A DNA stretch of 64,000 bases, taken from positions 548,001 to 612,000 of the forward strand of contig NZ_AP024480.1 in assembly GCF_017347585.1 (NCBI RefSeq). The letters are read 5' to 3'. The notes beneath the pieces were generated by a model. That model made no database searches and was not told the origin of the DNA. It worked only from the letters and a program-made list of their open reading frames with translations. Position 1 is the first letter of the stretch; each line of letters starts with the position of its first letter. The stretch comes from Caldicellulosiruptor diazotrophicus. Lineage in GTDB: Bacteria; Bacillota; Thermoanaerobacteria; Caldicellulosiruptorales; Caldicellulosiruptoraceae. This document shows positions 11,575 through 21,100 of this stretch, in pieces. A program made the position numbers and the translations under genes.

Positions 11575-12417
11575 ATGAGAAGATCAAAGATGATAAGAAT
11601 GTTTCTATTTCATCTCATAACACTTTTATTTGGCTACATAATGCTTTATCCTCTTCTCTGGATGTTTTTTAGCTCATTTAAGGATAATAGTGAAATTTTC
11701 TTAAACGCTCATGAGTTATTACCTAAGAGATGGCTCTTTAAAAATTATGTTGATGGGTGGAAAGGTTTTGCCGGATATCCATTTTCAGTTTTTTTTAAAA
11801 ATTCATTTATTGTGACTGTAATTGGGACAATTGGTGCTGTAATTTCATCAGCCATTGTTGCATATGGTTTTGCAAGATGTAAGTTTAAAGGTAAAGGATT
11901 TTGGTTCGGATGTATGATTTTAACCATGCTTTTGCCATATCAGGTAGTTATGATACCTCAATATATTATGTTTCAAAAGTTAGGGTGGGTAAATTCGTTT
12001 AAACCACTACTTGTTCCAGCCTTTTTGGGTCAACCGTTTTTTATATTTTTAATGATTCAATTCATAAGAGGTATTCCTAATGAATTGGATGAAGCAGCAA
12101 AAATTGATGGTTGTAGCAAATATTCAATTTTTACCAGAATTATTTTGCCATTGATTTCGCCTGCTTTAATTACATCGGCAATATTTTCGTTTTTGTGGCG
12201 ATGGGATGACTTTTTAGGACCTTTGCTTTATCTCAGCAAACCAGAGCTATATACTGTTTCTTTGGGTTTGAGGATGTTTTCTGATCCGACAGCAGTATCA
12301 AATTGGGGAGCAGCATTTGCTATGGCTACTTTATCACTTGTTCCTTCGTTTATAATATTTATTTTCTTCCAGCGTTATCTAGTTGAAGGAATTGTCACTA
12401 CAGGGTTAAAAGGTTAA
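11575..12417 (+). CDS. CUT1 ABC sugar permease, MalG/UgpE type
   Basis: The protein has about 280 residues. ATG 11575 is preferred over the adjacent in-frame TTG 11572; GGAAGGTG precedes both. It has six membrane spans, including [22 protein letters not shown] at the start, and the MalG-type EAA loop ([23 protein letters not shown]). It is the second channel subunit of the importer. The gap to the next gene is 126 bases and holds only a weak ccaat/attgg hairpin with a T-tract near 12490-12515. Confidence 0.9.
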   Translation: MRRSKMIRMFLFHLITLLFGYIMLYPLLWMFFSSFKDNSEIFLNAHELLPKRWLFKNYVDGWKGFAGYPFSVFFKNSFIVTVIGTIGAVISSAIVAYGFARCKFKGKGFWFGCMILTMLLPYQVVMIPQYIMFQKLGWVNSFKPLLVPAFLGQPFFIFLMIQFIRGIPNELDEAAKIDGCSKYSIFTRIILPLISPALITSAIFSFLWRWDDFLGPLLYLSKPELYTVSLGLRMFSDPTAVSNWGAAFAMATLSLVPSFIIFIFFQRYLVEGIVTTGLKG

Positions 12418-12543
12418 AAAAGAATAGGAGATTTATGGAAACGAAAAGGGTACACTTCTATTTTTTAATGGTGATTTTAGTGTTGTAAGTAGTAACCCAA
12501 TTATTGGTTTTTTTAAAAATTTTTTTCAGAAGGAGTGATAACA

Positions 12544-13689
12544 ATGCCAGACTTATCAATTACATATAGTAAACTAAGACTAAGATCACCTGTAATTGTT
12601 GCATCAGCAGGGATTACAGGAACTGTGGAGAGGCTTCAAAGATGTGAAGAAAACGGTGCTGGGGCTGTTGTGACAAAAAGTCTTTTTCAAAAGGAAATAT
12701 GCAGAATTGCACCCACTCCACGGTTTAAAATAGTCAAGCATGAAAACACGTTTACGCTTTACTCATATGAACAGGCAAGCGAATTTAACCCTCAAGAGTA
12801 TGCTGAATTTATATTCAAAGCAAAACAAAAGCTAAGCATTCCAGTCATTGCGAGTATAAACTGCTACACAGATGATGCATGGCTTGAGTATAGTAAGCTT
12901 ATGGAGCAGGCAGGGGCTGATGCGATAGAGCTAAACCTTTCATGTCCTCACGGTGTGCATATAATGTCTGGTATGGATGTAATTGAAGAGATGGTCCACA
13001 CAACAAAGCTTGTCAAAAGCAATGTCAAAATACCCGTAATACCAAAAATGACTCCTCAATCTACAAATCCGGGGTCTGATGCCTTAAGACTCGATAACGC
13101 AGGAGCAGACGGGCTTGTAATGTTCAATAGATTTACAGGGCTTGACATTGATATTGAGAAAGAAGCACCCATTTTGCACGGCGGTTATGCAGGGCATGGT
13201 GGTCCGTGGGCAATTATGTATGGTTTGAGGTGGATAAGCGCTGTATCGCCAAAAGTAAAATGTAGTATCAGTGCGAGCGGCGGTGCCATAAATGGAGAAG
13301 ATGTTGTCAAATACATATTGGCAGGTGCGTCGGCTGTTCAAGTTTGCACAACTGTTATTTTGAATGGCTATGGGGTTATAAAAAAGATAAACAAGTATTT
13401 AGAAGAGTACATGGAGAGAAAAGGTTACAACACAATTGATGATTTTAAAGGAAAGGTATGTGGCAAAATTCTTGACATGGACTCTGTTGACAGAACGCAC
13501 TGGGCTGTTGCAAGGATTGACAAAGAAAAATGCACATCTTGTGGCAAGTGCTTCACAGTTTGCATATATGATGCAATTGAAAAGGATGATGGAAAGTTTA
13601 AAGTAAATCAAAACTGTGATGGCTGCGGACTTTGTGCAGAACTGTGCCCAGCCAAGGCAATCTTAATGGTAAGAAGAGGTGAAGTTTAA
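12544..13689 (+). CDS. DPD/DHOD-like FMN oxidoreductase with C-terminal 2[4Fe-4S] ferredoxin domain
   Basis: The protein has 381 residues from ATG 12544 (AAGGAG 8 bases upstream; an in-frame GTG at 12535 overlaps that site). Residues 1-300 form a dihydroorotate/dihydropyrimidine dehydrogenase TIM barrel that binds FMN. LNLSCPHG puts the catalytic cysteine at residue 134. The loop equivalent to the Asn-Thr pair of pyrimidine dehydrogenase reads NRF, so pyrimidine is probably not the substrate. Residues about 325-375 hold two CxxCxxCxxxC cluster motifs (CTSCGKCFTVC, CDGCGLCAELC). The overall shape is that of PreA. No PyrK- or PreT-like partner is present; the flavoprotein starts 2 bases after its stop, so they probably exchange electrons. 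The physiological reaction is unknown. Confidence 0.8.
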   Translation: MPDLSITYSKLRLRSPVIVASAGITGTVERLQRCEENGAGAVVTKSLFQKEICRIAPTPRFKIVKHENTFTLYSYEQASEFNPQEYAEFIFKAKQKLSIPVIASINCYTDDAWLEYSKLMEQAGADAIELNLSCPHGVHIMSGMDVIEEMVHTTKLVKSNVKIPVIPKMTPQSTNPGSDALRLDNAGADGLVMFNRFTGLDIDIEKEAPILHGGYAGHGGPWAIMYGLRWISAVSPKVKCSISASGGAINGEDVVKYILAGASAVQVCTTVILNGYGVIKKINKYLEEYMERKGYNTIDDFKGKVCGKILDMDSVDRTHWAVARIDKEKCTSCGKCFTVCIYDAIEKDDGKFKVNQNCDGCGLCAELCPAKAILMVRRGEV

Positions 13690-13691
13690 AA

Positions 13692-15479
13692 GTGATATAC
13701 AAAGCAGATGTGCTGGTAGTAGGTAGTGGCGGAGCAGGTTTGAGAGCTGCAATTGCAGCGTGTGAAAGAGCCTATGAGAGCCGAAAAAGAATAAAAGTTT
13801 TGCTGGCAAGCAAAGGAAAAATAGGAAGTTGTGGTACTACAGCTCTTGCATACTCTGATAGAATGGCATTCCATGTCACACTTCCCACAACAGAGCCTAA
13901 AGGTGAAGATAACTGGAAATATCATGCAAAAGATATCTATGAGATTGGCGGACTTGTTTCTGATTATGACTTGGCTGAGATTTTAGCAAAAAACTCAGCC
14001 GATGCTTATTTTTACTTAGATAGTTTAGGTGTTCCCTTTGTAAAAGAAAATGGCGTACCCGTTCAATTTGTGACAGACGGCTCTATATATGCGCGTGCAT
14101 GTTTTACAGGACCTGATACTGCTGTTCAAATAGAAAAGGCATTGATTCGAAAGCTTGGTGAGATGAAGGATATTGAAGTTTTAGAAGATGTGATGATAAG
14201 TGATTTGATTGTTGTGAATAACAAAGTTTGCGGAGCAATTGGATTTAAAGAGAATCAAAATATCATAATACTTGCAAAAGCCATTGTTTTAGCAACAGGT
14301 GGTGCAGGAAGTATTTATAAAAGCAATGTATTTCCACCACGCATGACAGGTGATGGGTATGCAATGGCACTTCGTGCAGGAGCACAGCTTGTAAACATGG
14401 AATTTATCCAGATAGGTCTTTCATCCCCCAAAACAAAACTTGCGTGTTCGGGAAGTATAATGAGATGTGTCCCCAGGTTTGTAAATGAAAAAGGAGAAGA
14501 ATTTTTGTTAAATTATCCTATCACATACAATGATGTATTTGAAAAAGGTGCAACTTGGCCAATAAGCTACGAGCATAAGACATGCCTAATAGACATTGCA
14601 GTATTTAGGGAAATTGCACGTGGTGGAAAGGTGTTTTGGGACTTTACTCAAAATCCCAAAGGATTTGAGTTTGAACATCTAAGAGAAGATTTAAAACAAA
14701 GGTATTATAAAGAAGTTAAAAATCAGATTGGGAGCAGAAAAACTCCATATGAAAGACTCTGTGAAATAAATCCTCAGACAGTTGAGTGGTTTTTGAAAAG
14801 GGGAATTGACCTTAGAAACCAAATGTTAGAAATTGCACCATCAATTCAGCATTTCCAGGGTGGTGTAAAAATTAGAGAAAATGCAAATACAGCTATTGAA
14901 GGCTTGTATGCCTGTGGAGAGTGTGCAGGCGGACAACATGGAGCAAACAGACCAGGCGGAAATGCACTTTTGGATACTCAGGTTTTTGGTAAGATAGCAG
15001 GGGAAAGTAGCTTTGAATTTGCTTTGAATACTTCAATCGATGAAGAATCTATAGTTTGCCAAGCAAACCGCTTGTTTGAAAGCTATAAAAGCTATATAGC
15101 TGAAGATGGCATTGATTTGGAGAATGCCATATCAGAACTAAATAGGGTTATGGATTTGTACGCAAGTGTTGTGAGACATCAGGATGGACTTCAAAAAGCA
15201 CTTATGAAAATTGAGGAGTTGAAAACAAGAAAAATCAAGCCTGTTGAGTATGAATATCTTTTAGAGCTAAAAAACATGCTTTTGTGTGCAGAGGCAGTTG
15301 TAAAAAGTTGTATTTTAAGAGATGAAAGCAGAGGACCGCACTTGATGTTTGAAAATTACAGCGATTTGTGGCCAAAGCCAAGAGATGAAAGATACAACGT
15401 ATACCATGTATGCAGGCTAAACAAAGAGACTAATCAAATTGAAGTCTTTCCAATGCAGTCGGTAAAACCAAAAGCGTAG
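13692..15479 (+). CDS. Fumarate reductase/succinate dehydrogenase-type FAD oxidoreductase
   Basis: This 595-residue protein starts at GTG 13692, immediately after the DPD-like gene, whose last codons supply the ribosome site (AGAGGTGAAG). The FAD dinucleotide motif is VVGSGGAGLRAA at residues 8-19. The C-terminal flavin segment reads GLYACGECAGGQHGANRPGGNALLD, including the GANR arginine conserved in FrdA/SdhA, and HFQGG holds a candidate substrate-binding histidine. There is no signal peptide, no FrdB or membrane anchor partner, and no covalent-FAD histidine motif evident. The family removes or adds hydrogen across C-C bonds (succinate, aspartate, enoates) or handles sulfur compounds. Here the likely partner is the FMN-ferredoxin protein; the substrate is unknown. 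Confidence 0.8.
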   Translation: MIYKADVLVVGSGGAGLRAAIAACERAYESRKRIKVLLASKGKIGSCGTTALAYSDRMAFHVTLPTTEPKGEDNWKYHAKDIYEIGGLVSDYDLAEILAKNSADAYFYLDSLGVPFVKENGVPVQFVTDGSIYARACFTGPDTAVQIEKALIRKLGEMKDIEVLEDVMISDLIVVNNKVCGAIGFKENQNIIILAKAIVLATGGAGSIYKSNVFPPRMTGDGYAMALRAGAQLVNMEFIQIGLSSPKTKLACSGSIMRCVPRFVNEKGEEFLLNYPITYNDVFEKGATWPISYEHKTCLIDIAVFREIARGGKVFWDFTQNPKGFEFEHLREDLKQRYYKEVKNQIGSRKTPYERLCEINPQTVEWFLKRGIDLRNQMLEIAPSIQHFQGGVKIRENANTAIEGLYACGECAGGQHGANRPGGNALLDTQVFGKIAGESSFEFALNTSIDEESIVCQANRLFESYKSYIAEDGIDLENAISELNRVMDLYASVVRHQDGLQKALMKIEELKTRKIKPVEYEYLLELKNMLLCAEAVVKSCILRDESRGPHLMFENYSDLWPKPRDERYNVYHVCRLNKETNQIEVFPMQSVKPKA

Positions 15480-15492
15480 GGGGAAAACAAGA

Positions 15493-16581
15493 ATGAAAGC
15501 TTATGCAATGGTTTTAGAAGAGTTCAACAAACCTTTGAAGATGAAGGAGTTTGAATTAATGTCTCCAACTGACGGTAAGCTTTTGGTAAAGATAGAAGCA
15601 GCAGGTGTTTGTGGTTCTGATGTGCATATGTTCAGGGGTAATGACCCTCGCACAAAACTTCCCATGATTTTAGGGCATGAAGGTGTTGGACGTGTGTATG
15701 CTATTTCAGGTCAGTGGCGTGATATAAATGGCGAGAAAATTCAAGAGGGAGATTTGATAATTTGGGACAGGGGTGTTGTGTGTGGTAGGTGCTACTTTTG
15801 TGCTGTCAAAAAAGAAAGCTATCTGTGTCCGCACAGATGGACATATGGGATAAGCGTTAGCTGCGCAGAACCTCCGTATTTGAGAGGCTGCTATTCGGAA
15901 TACATTTATCTTCACAAAGATACGAAAGTTATAAAAATAAAAGAGAATGTTGCTCCGGAAATTTTAGTATCTGCCTCATGTTCTGGTGCAACGTGTGCTC
16001 ATGCTTTTGACATTGTTTCACCTGATTTTGGTGACAGTGTCCTAATTCAAGGACCAGGTCCTATAGGGCTTTATGCAATCATTTTTGCAAAACTTAGAGG
16101 AGCACGAAATATAATTGTGATTGGTGGCACAAAAGAAAGACTTAAAATGTGTGAAGAATTTGGAGCAACGCATGTGCTTGATAGAAATTCGACTACAGCT
16201 GGTCAAAGACAGGAAATAATAATGGATATCACAAATGGGCGTGGAGTCGATTTGGCAATTGAAGCTGTGGGACATCCATCAGCAGTAAGTGAGGGAATAA
16301 AACTTGTTCGAAATGGTGGAAGCTACTTATCACTTGGTTTTGGTGACCCAAACGGCAGCGTTACACTTGACTGTTATTATGACATTGTAAGAAAGAATTT
16401 AAGATATCAGGGTGTATGGGTAAGTAGCACAAAACATCTGTATATGGCAGTAAATGTTGTGCTGCAGAACAGGGAACTTTTCAAAAAGATGATTACAAAT
16501 GTTTACAAGTTGACTGATGCGACAAAAGCTCTTGAGGATATGGAAAACAGAAATACAATAAAATCTGTTCTGAAGCCATGA
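15493..16581 (+). CDS. Zinc-dependent medium-chain alcohol dehydrogenase
   Basis: This 362-residue member of the MDR superfamily has catalytic zinc ligands in AAGVCGSDVH and GHEGVGRV and a structural-zinc loop (CGRCYFC, later C). A Rossmann NAD(P) motif follows (VLIQGPGPIGLYAIIFAK) near residue 185. It resembles threonine/sorbitol-type dehydrogenases and would oxidise a secondary alcohol of a sugar or sugar acid. AGGGGGAAAACAAG precedes ATG 15493. Only 13 bases separate it from the flavoprotein, so it is co-transcribed. The substrate is inferred only from context. Confidence 0.85.
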   Translation: MKAYAMVLEEFNKPLKMKEFELMSPTDGKLLVKIEAAGVCGSDVHMFRGNDPRTKLPMILGHEGVGRVYAISGQWRDINGEKIQEGDLIIWDRGVVCGRCYFCAVKKESYLCPHRWTYGISVSCAEPPYLRGCYSEYIYLHKDTKVIKIKENVAPEILVSASCSGATCAHAFDIVSPDFGDSVLIQGPGPIGLYAIIFAKLRGARNIIVIGGTKERLKMCEEFGATHVLDRNSTTAGQRQEIIMDITNGRGVDLAIEAVGHPSAVSEGIKLVRNGGSYLSLGFGDPNGSVTLDCYYDIVRKNLRYQGVWVSSTKHLYMAVNVVLQNRELFKKMITNVYKLTDATKALEDMENRNTIKSVLKP

Positions 16582-16608
16582 ATATAATTTAAAAGGGGGT
16601 GTACAGTC

Positions 16609-17820
16609 TTGAACATTGCAAAGGTTGGTCTTATTGGAATTAGTGGGTTTGGAAGTATACACTTGCGGTCAATAGAACAGCTCCAAGGGAAGATGGTTGA
16701 CTTGAGAGCAATTGTTGCAACAAGCTACGAAAAAAATAAAGAAGTGATTGATAGATTGGCTTCTCGAGGTGTTAAGTATTATCAGGATTATAGATTAATG
16801 CTTGAAAATCATAAAGACTTAGATTTTGTTGCTATCTCAACGCCCATTCATTTACATGCTCCAATGGCAATTGATGCAATGGAAAGAGGTTTTAATGTCC
16901 TGCTTGAAAAGCCGCCTGCTGTGACAATTCAGGATATTGACGCTATAATTGAGACGAAGAGAAAAACAAAAAGGGTTTGTAGCGTGAACTTTCAAAACAC
17001 CTCTGGTAAAGCATTTAGAAAACTTCTTGAGTATATAAAAGAAGGCAAACTTGGCAGAATAAGATCAATTGTTGGTGTTGGACGTTGGAAAAGGGATGAA
17101 AGCTATTATCAAAGAAATGCGTGGGCTGGTAAGTTAATTGTTAATGGCAACTATGTCTTGGATGGAACAATAAACAATCCTCTTGCACATCTTTTGAACA
17201 ATGAACTGATTATTGCTGAGACCTTGGAAGAAAATGGGGGTGTGCCTCAGAAAGTTACTGCAGAACTTTATCACGGGCACAAGATTGAAGGGGAAGACAC
17301 AGCGTGTGTGAGAATTATAACAAAAACGGGAATCGAGGTTTATTTTTATTCAACGCTATGCAACAGGGAAGAAGAGCCACCCTATATCATAATAGAAGCT
17401 GAAAAAGCAAAAGTCTATTGGACATTTGCAAATAGGTTTAAAATAGAATACATTGATGGCTCTACAGAAGAATTTGATGGTGGGCGTGAAGATTTGTTTG
17501 TAAATATGTACATTAATATGGTAGAGCATCTGTTTGAAGGCAAACAGCTTTACTGTCCACTAGAAATAACGCGTAATTTTGTATTAGCATCAAACGGGGC
17601 TTTTGAATCATCGGGGTGTGTTTATGGTATTCCAGATGAATATTTAGAGATTAGCAATGAAAATGGTAAGATATATACTTATATCAAGGATATAAAAGAA
17701 ATCATAGATGAGGTTGCTGTAAATAAAAAACTATTTTCTGAAATAGAAGTACCATGGGCGAAACAAACAAGAGAGTTTGGTTTAATTGATTACTGTTGTT
17801 TTAGTATGTTTAAAGGGTAA
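16609..17820 (+). CDS. Gfo/Idh/MocA-family oxidoreductase
   Basis: The protein has 403 residues from TTG 16609, which follows AGGGGGTG by 7 bases. The N-terminal NAD(P) fold (VGLIGISGFGSIHLRSI) is followed by FVAISTPIHLHAPMAIDAMERGFNVLLEKPPA with the family's EKP lysine. The C-terminal half is the usual beta-sheet substrate domain and includes NPLAHLLNN. Family members oxidise sugar hydroxyls, often at C3, or sugar phosphates. As the last gene of the importer/redox operon it probably works on the imported ligand, and a terminator follows 48 bases on. It is only distantly similar to the other two Gfo copies in the window. Confidence 0.85.
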   Translation: MNIAKVGLIGISGFGSIHLRSIEQLQGKMVDLRAIVATSYEKNKEVIDRLASRGVKYYQDYRLMLENHKDLDFVAISTPIHLHAPMAIDAMERGFNVLLEKPPAVTIQDIDAIIETKRKTKRVCSVNFQNTSGKAFRKLLEYIKEGKLGRIRSIVGVGRWKRDESYYQRNAWAGKLIVNGNYVLDGTINNPLAHLLNNELIIAETLEENGGVPQKVTAELYHGHKIEGEDTACVRIITKTGIEVYFYSTLCNREEEPPYIIIEAEKAKVYWTFANRFKIEYIDGSTEEFDGGREDLFVNMYINMVEHLFEGKQLYCPLEITRNFVLASNGAFESSGCVYGIPDEYLEISNENGKIYTYIKDIKEIIDEVAVNKKLFSEIEVPWAKQTREFGLIDYCCFSMFKG

Positions 17821-17867
17821 AGTCTTATATTTTAAAATAGAATAGCTTGATTTATTTTAAAAAGTAC

Positions 17868-17910
17868 AGAGCTATCTTGAGTTTTATTTGGATAGCTCTT
17901 TTATTTTTTT
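17868..17910 (+). terminator. Terminator of the importer/redox operon
   Basis: Arms 17868-17876 (agagctatc) and 17891-17899 (gatagctct) pair over 9 bp, followed by a long T-rich tail. Confidence 0.8.
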
Positions 17911-17954
17911 AGAGTAAGAGAATAATATATTTACAATAATAATGATAAACAATA

Positions 17955-17983
17955 TTGACAAAATAAAATAGCAGATATAAAAT
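17955..17983 (+). promoter_or_regulatory. Sigma-A promoter of the SLH-anchored lyase gene
   Basis: Perfect -35 ttgaca (17955-17960), a 17-base spacer and -10 taaaat (17978-17983). The box sequences and A-rich spacer closely resemble the promoter at 8847. Confidence 0.7.
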
Positions 17984-18133
17984 AAAACATAGAAATAAAA
18001 TCAAATAATCATGCATAAACAAAAATACTATGCTTAGAGTTCTTTGTTTACTCAAAACATACATAGGTGATAATTGCTTTAAAACAAAATATTCAAAAAA
18101 ATAACAAATACAAATAAAAAGGAGGGAATTTGA

Positions 18134-21100
18134 GTGAAGAAGAAGGTATGTGCTTTTGTTGTTTTGATTTCGTTTTTACTTTTTAATATCTTTGGAAATG
18201 TATTTGTTGTAAAGGGCAATAATATTTTTGACCCATCAAACTATGTTTTATTTGATGGGACTAACTTTGAAGATGGTTCAACTTGGGGATTTACTGCAAG
18301 TGCGGGCGCAAGTTCAACAGTTGTTACAGATGTTTATGGTAACAAATATTTAGAAGCAAAAGGTTCAGGCAGTGGTACGCGCTCTGTTGTTAAGACGTTT
18401 ACAAGTTCAACTACAAAAGATAAAGTATTAATAATTTTCGATTGGCAGCCGATGGACGTTTCAACATCAGCAAATAATAGTGAAGTATTGATCAGCGATG
18501 AAAATAACAATCCTCTTTTTAGACTAGTAAAAAAAGGTGGGACAAACGGAGCTATAGGATACAGTGTTGGAACAACAGGAATTGATCTTTCAAAAGTTAC
18601 TTATATCAACTCAATTGACACAACTCAAAAATGGTTAACTGTTCACATTTTATTCGATTTTAGTGCAGAAACAGTTTCGTTTGAGATATTTAACAAAGAT
18701 GACCCTTCAAAGTATTTTTCAGCATATAACCTTGACTTGAAGAATATAATATATCTAAACAAAATCAAAAAAATATCAATTATTGGAAACAGGGCAAGTG
18801 GAAATACTTTGAACTTTACTACAAATATAGATAATATTTTTATATACACCTCTACAACAGATGCTCCGATACAAGGAGCTAAAAATATTGTTGAGATTGT
18901 AAGTAGCTACACATACAATTATGATTTTCCTTTGGGTACTTCTATTAATGATGTAATTTCATTTTTCCCTACAACACTTAATGTAAAACTTGAAAATAAT
19001 GTTGTAGTTAATAATGTGCCAGTGAGCTGGAGTTGTTATAATTATAATCCAAATCAGGAAGGGACATATCAGTTTATTGGCAATCTCATTGTTGACGGGA
19101 TAACTGGGGTTAAAAATGATTACAATATAACTGCCCAAATTAATGTAAGACTATTAAACCTTGTATTTATTCCACCACAAATTCCGGGTTATGAAGCGGT
19201 ATATGCAACTGATTTTGGCGATACAATTACAGTTGTTCCGAAGTACTGGGGATTTTCCACTCAAAATGCTACACTTAATATTAATACAAGTAATGTAAAA
19301 GGCAACTCAACACCTAAACTGGAATTTACACAAATTAATCAAACAGGTGGACGTGTTGCTACAAAATCTTTTGGTGAAACTATTAAAGGAGATTCAATAC
19401 TTATTAAGTTAGATTGGTATCCAGGACTACTAAATGATAAAGGAACAAATCCATATGAAAATGGTGGGGAATTAAGACTTGTCGATTCGTCAGGAAACAC
19501 ATTTTGGGTATTAAATAATACAAGAAATTCACCGCTTAAACTTGTATTGGGTGGAACAGTAAGTTATATGACATATTTTGCTGATCCAGAAAAGTGGTAC
19601 AATATTGAAGTTAATTGTGATGTTTTGAATAAATTAATTTATACAAAAATTACAGATACAGAAACTTCAACTGTCGTAGAATTTACCTATTCAATAGAAG
19701 GAATTGCATTTGACGGGACTCTTAAGTCAATGAGTTTAGTTGGTATTAGAACTTCCGGCAATAATATAACATGGACTACTTACTTAGACAATGTATGGAT
19801 TTACAACAAACCTATACCACAGAACAGAATAATAAATGTTGATAAGTTGCCCTATAAAACTGTATACGTAAATACTGTACAAGATGTATCTCAAATAGGG
19901 CTTCCATCAAAGGTTACAGTTACACTTGCGAGTGGTCAAAAAAAGGAAGTTGAAGTACAGAATTGGGAATCCATTGGTGGTCAGAGGTCACCGGATAAGC
20001 CGGGTATATATACATTTAAAGGCATATTAAAAGAAGATAACACAGTTGACAACACATATGGGAAGTATGCTGTATGTTATGTCTACAATAAATTACCACC
20101 GTCTAAAGCTGTAAGACAAACAGAGTGGCTTAATAGAGGTTTAATTGCTTTAAAAGCAGAAAATGGTATATTTATTAGTTGGAGATTGTTAGCTGATGAA
20201 TACAAAAAAGATATAAAATTTAATATTTATAGAAATGGACAGAAGTTGAATATAACACCGTTGACAGTAACAAATTATTTAGATTCAGATGGTAATCCAG
20301 GAGACATATACAAAATAGAAACCTTATTAAATGGGACAAAAATAGAAGAAATGCAGGTTACAGCACTTGATAAAGACTATATTTCAATACCACTTCAAAA
20401 GCCTGAAGATGGGATCAATGAAGCAGGGGAGAGTTACACATATGAAGCAAATGATTGCAGCGTAGGAGATTTAGATGGTGATGGTGAATATGAAATAATT
20501 GTTAAATGGTTGCCTTCAAATGCAATTGATAGTTCACAGACAGGGTTAACTGGTCCAACAATCTTCGATGCATATAAACTTGATGGAACGCTGTTGTGGA
20601 GAATGAATATGGGACTTAACCTAACATCTGGTGCACATTACAATCAGTTCTTAGTATATGATTTTGATGGAGATGGAAGAAGCGAATTTGTTGTCAAGAC
20701 CGCTGATGGTACAACCGTTTATGGCACAACATACGGAAAAGTTGATTATAGTAAAGTAATAAGTGTTATCGGAGACCCATCGAAGAACGGTGCATACCGT
20801 TTTGGACCAAGTGGTGCATTTCCAGGTAAAGTATGGGGCGGTCCTGAGTATATATCCATTTTTGATGGTGAAACAGGTAAAGTATTGGATAGTATAGAAT
20901 ATAGGTATTCTATAGAAAAAACAGGTGTTGCTTCATGGGGTGACACATGGTATAACAGATCAGATAGATTCTTAGCAGCAGTTGCATATTTAAATGGTAC
21001 AACACCGTCTATAGTATTTGGAAGAGGATATTATGCAAGAACGACTTTTGTTGCATACGACTTTATCAATGGGAAGTTGCAAGAAAGATGGCATTTTGAT

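Larger units (their letters stand above)
17821..18133. other. Intergenic region with terminator, promoter and A-rich leader
   Basis: This 313-bp gap holds the operon terminator (17868-17910), a promoter (17955-17983) and about 145 bases of A-rich leader ending in AAAAAGGAGGG before GTG 18134. I see no gene and no recognisable riboswitch. Confidence 0.6.

Noticed and set aside
12490-12515. Terminator between the MalG-type permease and the DPD-like gene
   Set aside because: The stem is only about 5 bp (ccaat/attgg) despite the T-tract, so the operon is treated as continuous.
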